64,000 nucleotides of DNA, taken from contig NZ_CANNCF010000004.1 in the NCBI RefSeq assembly GCF_947503045.1, positions 1 through 64,000 of the forward strand. Reading direction: 5' to 3'. Origin of the DNA: an uncultured Tateyamaria sp. GTDB taxonomy: Bacteria > Pseudomonadota > Alphaproteobacteria > Rhodobacterales > Rhodobacteraceae. The notes beneath the pieces were generated by a model. The model was given only the letters and a program-made list of their open reading frames with translations. It was not told the origin of the DNA and did not search any database. This document shows positions 60,912-64,000 of the stretch, piece by piece (position 1 is the first letter of the stretch; every line of letters starts with the position of its first letter). A program made the position numbers and the translations under genes.

Positions 60912-62382
60912 TGTGCGTATCCAACCTCACATTGCAACCAAGGGTTATCAAGAAACGGGTCGAGAAACCATCCCTTTCCTCGGTGTCGAGCTTCAGTTCT
61001 GCATCCATCAACTCAGATATTTCGCGGCTGATCGTCAGACCCAGTCCGCTTCCGCCATGCGCCCGACGCAAACCAGCGTCACTTTGGGTAAAGCGTTTAA
61101 AGACACTCTTGCGCTGCACGGTACTGATTCCCTCTCCGGTGTCGGCCACGCTGATTTCCAAACCGTGCGTGTCCTTGCCTTCAACGCGCATCGCGACGCG
61201 ATGGACACCAATGTGGATTTTGCCGGACGTCGTGAATTTGGCCGCATTGTCGGTCAGATTTGTCACAATCTGTGTCAGCCGAGCGCCGTCGAGGTTGTAG
61301 GCATCATCCAGATCCGGGTCGACATCCATCGAAACTTCGATCGATTTCTGGTGGAAATGAACCGACGCGACGGCCGTGTCGCGCCACTGTTCGGAAAGGC
61401 GGCGCAGGTTCGTCGGATTGCGCACAATTGTCACGGCTTTGGAGTCCAGTCGCGACACTTCAAGCACGTTGGTCAACTGGTTGTGCAGCGCCTGCGCGGC
61501 CTTGGTGGCCACATGGGCATAATGGCGCTGTTTTTCCGGCACTTCCTCGGCCATCTCGATCAGATGCAGGAAACCGAGGATGGCGTTCAGCGGCGTGCGC
61601 ACTTCGTGGCTCATCGTCCCGATAAAGCTTGAGCGGACCGACAGGGCCTCGCGCGCCTCTGCCTCGCTCTTGATGCGTTCCTGCACCTCGCGTTGCAGAT
61701 CGCTCAGCGCATCGCGGGCACGTTGTTCAAAGTTGCGGATCGCAGAGACGATACTGTCCAGATCGTCGGGCATGGGGCGCTGTTTGCGATCCAGCCTCAA
61801 GTTGAGGACGCCATTCTGGACATTGGTATCATCCACATGTGCCGCAATGTTGCGCAGGTGCCGCGTGATCAGGACATGCGCGACGTAAAACAGGGCAAGG
61901 GCCGCGATATAAGCCTTGGCCAGGTTCGTCAGCAGTGTGATCCAGAATTGTTCCCAAATGCGGGCGATGACGGCGTCCAGCGACACATGCACTTTCAATT
62001 TGCCCAATAACTCGGGTGGTTCGCTCAGGTGTCTGTGGGTCAACGCGTAGATTTGCGAGGGCGACTCTTCGCGCGCGGCCCCACGCTCCCAGCGGTCCCC
62101 GGTCACACTGGTCAGTTCAAGATAGCTGACAGCCTCGTTGGCGGCGACACCGTCCAGGATGACGTCGATCTGGTCGAAATCCAGCGTCCAGAGGGCGAAT
62201 TCCAGCGTCTGCCGCAGCGCCTGATCAATCTGATCCAGCACGGCCGTCGCATCATCTCTCTGGCTTTGATAACTGAGGAGCAACTGAACACCCGTCGAAA
62301 ACACTGACAGAACCGAACCGATCAAAAGAGAATAGACAACCAGCCGCGCGCCCAGGCTGTTGCGCCACAACCCGCCCATCAT
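60904..62382 (-). CDS. Membrane sensor histidine kinase
   Basis: A 492-aa kinase: transmembrane helix near residues 12-32, a periplasmic sensor of about 120 residues (RQTLEFALWTLDFDQIDVIL), a second helix near 150-170, a HAMP-like linker with a coiled coil, HisKA (SFIGTMSHEVRTPLNAILGF, acceptor His) and HATPase (TNLTDNAAKF, DTGEGI, GGSGLGLTIS). ATG 62382 and the adjacent ATG 62379 are equivalent candidates with no strong ribosome site. Its stop overlaps the receiver gene. Confidence 0.87.
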   Translation of the reverse strand: MMGGLWRNSLGARLVVYSLLIGSVLSVFSTGVQLLLSYQSQRDDATAVLDQIDQALRQTLEFALWTLDFDQIDVILDGVAANEAVSYLELTSVTGDRWERGAAREESPSQIYALTHRHLSEPPELLGKLKVHVSLDAVIARIWEQFWITLLTNLAKAYIAALALFYVAHVLITRHLRNIAAHVDDTNVQNGVLNLRLDRKQRPMPDDLDSIVSAIRNFEQRARDALSDLQREVQERIKSEAEAREALSVRSSFIGTMSHEVRTPLNAILGFLHLIEMAEEVPEKQRHYAHVATKAAQALHNQLTNVLEVSRLDSKAVTIVRNPTNLRRLSEQWRDTAVASVHFHQKSIEVSMDVDPDLDDAYNLDGARLTQIVTNLTDNAAKFTTSGKIHIGVHRVAMRVEGKDTHGLEISVADTGEGISTVQRKSVFKRFTQSDAGLRRAHGGSGLGLTISREISELMDAELKLDTEERDGFSTRFLITLGCNVRLDTHNG

Positions 62383-62770
62383 ATTGGAACAGGACACGCG
62401 ATGGCACCAAAGGTGACTGGGACGTCGCGTGGTCCTGTCCAGGCTGTGCACGCGCATGTCACAGCGCCTGTCCCGCGCGGGCCAGTGGCGCCACGCAGTC
62501 CCGGCACGTCGCGTGGTGCAACTGTAGGGGTTAAGGTTTGAGTCATAAGGGACCTTGAGTATGGCGAACTTAAATTCGCGTTAACGCATGCTAGGAACGC
62601 ACAGGCGCAGATGCAACCACAGCGAGCAACAGAGGCCGGGTTACGTGAACGAAGGCGCCTTTTTTGCCCTGATCCTCCTATCCCCTTGCACCCCGGACGC
62701 GCGCTGCATAGAAGGGCGCGAATTTCCGATGCGCCCCTAAAACCGGGGCCACTATGCTATGGGAGCACAC
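62383..62770. promoter_or_regulatory. Divergent gap between the kinase and tig
   Basis: A 388-bp stretch with no supported gene (a plus-strand frame from 62,611 overlaps tig out of frame and is rejected). It should contain both promoters. GGGAGCACAC just before ATG 62771 gives the ribosome site of tig. Confidence 0.5.
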
Positions 62771-64000
62771 ATGCAGGTCACCGAGACGCTGAACGAAGGT
62801 CTGAAACGTGGTTACGCGATCACCGTGACCGCCGCCGAACTGGACGCCAAGGTCAATGAAAAGCTGACAGAGGCGCAGCCCGACGTCGAAATGAAGGGCT
62901 TTCGCAAGGGCAAGGTCCCGATGGCGCTGCTGAAAAAGCAGTTTGGCCAGCGCCTGATGGGCGAAGCGATGCAGGAAAGCATCGATGGCGCCATGTCCGA
63001 GCATTTCGAAGCCTCCGGCGACCGTCCTGCCATGCAGCCCGAAGTCAAGATGACCAACGAGGACTGGAAAGAGGGCGACGACGTCAATGTCGAGATGTCC
63101 TACGAGGCGCTGCCTGCCATTCCCGAGGTCGATCTGGGCAAGCTCAAGCTGGAACGTCTGGTGGTCAAGGCTGACGATGCGTCGGTCGATGAAACGCTGA
63201 CCTCATTGGCGGAAAACGCACAGGACTTCAAAGCCCGCAAGAAAGGCTCCAAGGCCAAGGACGGCGATCAGGTCGTGTTCGATTTTGTCGGCAAAGTAGA
63301 CGGCGAAGTGTTCGAGGGCGGATCAGCCGAAGGCCACGCGCTTGTGCTGGGCTCCGGTCAGTTCATCCCCGGCTTCGAAGAGCAGCTCGTGGGCGTCAAA
63401 GCGGATGAAGAAAAGGCTGTAACCGTTTCTTTCCCTGAGGATTATCAGGCCGCGCACCTGGCTGGCAAAGAGGCCGTGTTCGACTGTTCAATCAAAGAGG
63501 TCAAGGAACCCGTTGCCGCCGCCATCGACGACGAGCTGGCCAAGAAATACGGCGCCGAGGACCTTGCCGGTCTCAAGGCCCGCATCACCGAACAGCTCGA
63601 AGGTGAATATGCCGGTGCAGCCCGCGCGGTGATGAAACGTGGCCTGCTGGACCAGCTCGACAACCTTGTCAGCTTTGATCTGCCGCCAAGCCTTGTGGAC
63701 GCCGAATCCAAGCAGATCGCGCACCAGCTTTGGCACGAGGACAATCCCGACGTCGAAGGGCACGATCACCCCGATATCGAAGCCACCGACGAGCACAAGG
63801 AACTGGCCGAGCGCCGCGTCCGTCTGGGCCTGTTGCTGGCCGAACTGGGCCAGATCGCCAAGGTCGAGGTCAGCGATGCCGAGATGAGCCAGGCCATCAT
63901 GCAGCAAGCGCGTCAGTATCCCGGTCAGGAACGCCAGTTCTTTGAATTCGTGCAGCAAAACCAGCAGATGCAACAGCAACTGCGCGCGCCGTTGTTCGAG
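62771..64000 (+). CDS. tig: Trigger factor, 5' part (runs off the window)
   Basis: The first 410 codons are open without a stop. N-terminal ribosome-binding domain with the signature GFRKGKVP near residue 43, an FKBP-type peptidyl-prolyl isomerase domain ([21 protein letters not shown] ... [13 protein letters not shown], near 165-240), and the start of the helical C-terminal domain. It is the ribosome-associated chaperone for nascent chains. Full-length proteins are about 440 aa, so only about 30 residues are missing. ATG 62771 is preceded by GGGAG. Confidence 0.93.
   Translation, partial: MQVTETLNEGLKRGYAITVTAAELDAKVNEKLTEAQPDVEMKGFRKGKVPMALLKKQFGQRLMGEAMQESIDGAMSEHFEASGDRPAMQPEVKMTNEDWKEGDDVNVEMSYEALPAIPEVDLGKLKLERLVVKADDASVDETLTSLAENAQDFKARKKGSKAKDGDQVVFDFVGKVDGEVFEGGSAEGHALVLGSGQFIPGFEEQLVGVKADEEKAVTVSFPEDYQAAHLAGKEAVFDCSIKEVKEPVAAAIDDELAKKYGAEDLAGLKARITEQLEGEYAGAARAVMKRGLLDQLDNLVSFDLPPSLVDAESKQIAHQLWHEDNPDVEGHDHPDIEATDEHKELAERRVRLGLLLAELGQIAKVEVSDAEMSQAIMQQARQYPGQERQFFEFVQQNQQMQQQLRAPLFE

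Overview
The window looks like chromosomal and accessory DNA from a Roseobacter-group alphaproteobacterium (Rhodobacterales). This rests on the gene families present, their Rhodobacterales-like protein sequences and the high-GC coding style; it is an inference from the sequence alone. No rRNA, tRNA or CRISPR array was seen.

Region 1 (1-10,240): two copies of a short tyrosine recombinase (A and B, both minus strand) flank a module made of a HAD phosphatase, a ferric/sugar-phosphate-type ABC transporter (ATPase, fused permease, binding protein) and a divergent two-component system (OmpR-type regulator plus hybrid kinase). The kinase pair probably senses the transported compound and controls the transporter.

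Region 2 (10,241-26,500): a patchwork bounded by recombinases B and C, with a decayed fourth copy at 11.4 kb. It holds a MerR-VOC fusion, a di-haem cytochrome c peroxidase-like protein, an SMR-like transporter, a GNAT enzyme, a homocysteine S-methyltransferase with a divergent TetR gene, an ECF sigma factor/SDR pair, an AraC regulator, a second sigma-factor operon, an IS5-family element with a frameshifted transposase and an IS110-family element.

Region 3 (26,718-38,510): the most unusual block. One tightly overlapping operon encodes a NitT/TauT-type ABC transporter, an extra membrane protein, SCO and PCuAC copper chaperones, a two-haem cytochrome c and a Crp/Fnr regulator. Immediately upstream lie a HEAT-repeat protein, a two-cluster ferredoxin and a flavoprotein resembling AprB and AprA of APS reductase, a DUF971 protein, and then FdxA, a ferredoxin-NADP reductase and a DsbA-like protein. 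Together they look like an import and redox pathway for a small unknown substrate.

Region 4 (38,511-46,626): small genes (KTSC, WG-repeat) and a compact mobilizable element with an AlpA-like regulator, a TraA relaxase-helicase, an oriT with a Ti/RSF1010-like nick region, TraC- and TraD-like proteins and a P4-type integrase. No type IV secretion genes are present, so it would need a helper.

Region 5 (46,627-55,753): a DUF924 gene, then a LacI-controlled carbohydrate operon (CUT1 ABC transporter, two xylose-isomerase-like TIM-barrel enzymes and a Gfo/Idh/MocA dehydrogenase) with a clear pair of operators. The enzyme set resembles 3-keto-sugar pathways.

Region 6 (55,754-64,000): signalling genes (two receiver-only regulators, two histidine kinases, and a CheB-CheR-coiled coil-PAS hybrid) followed by the start of trigger factor, which runs off the window end.
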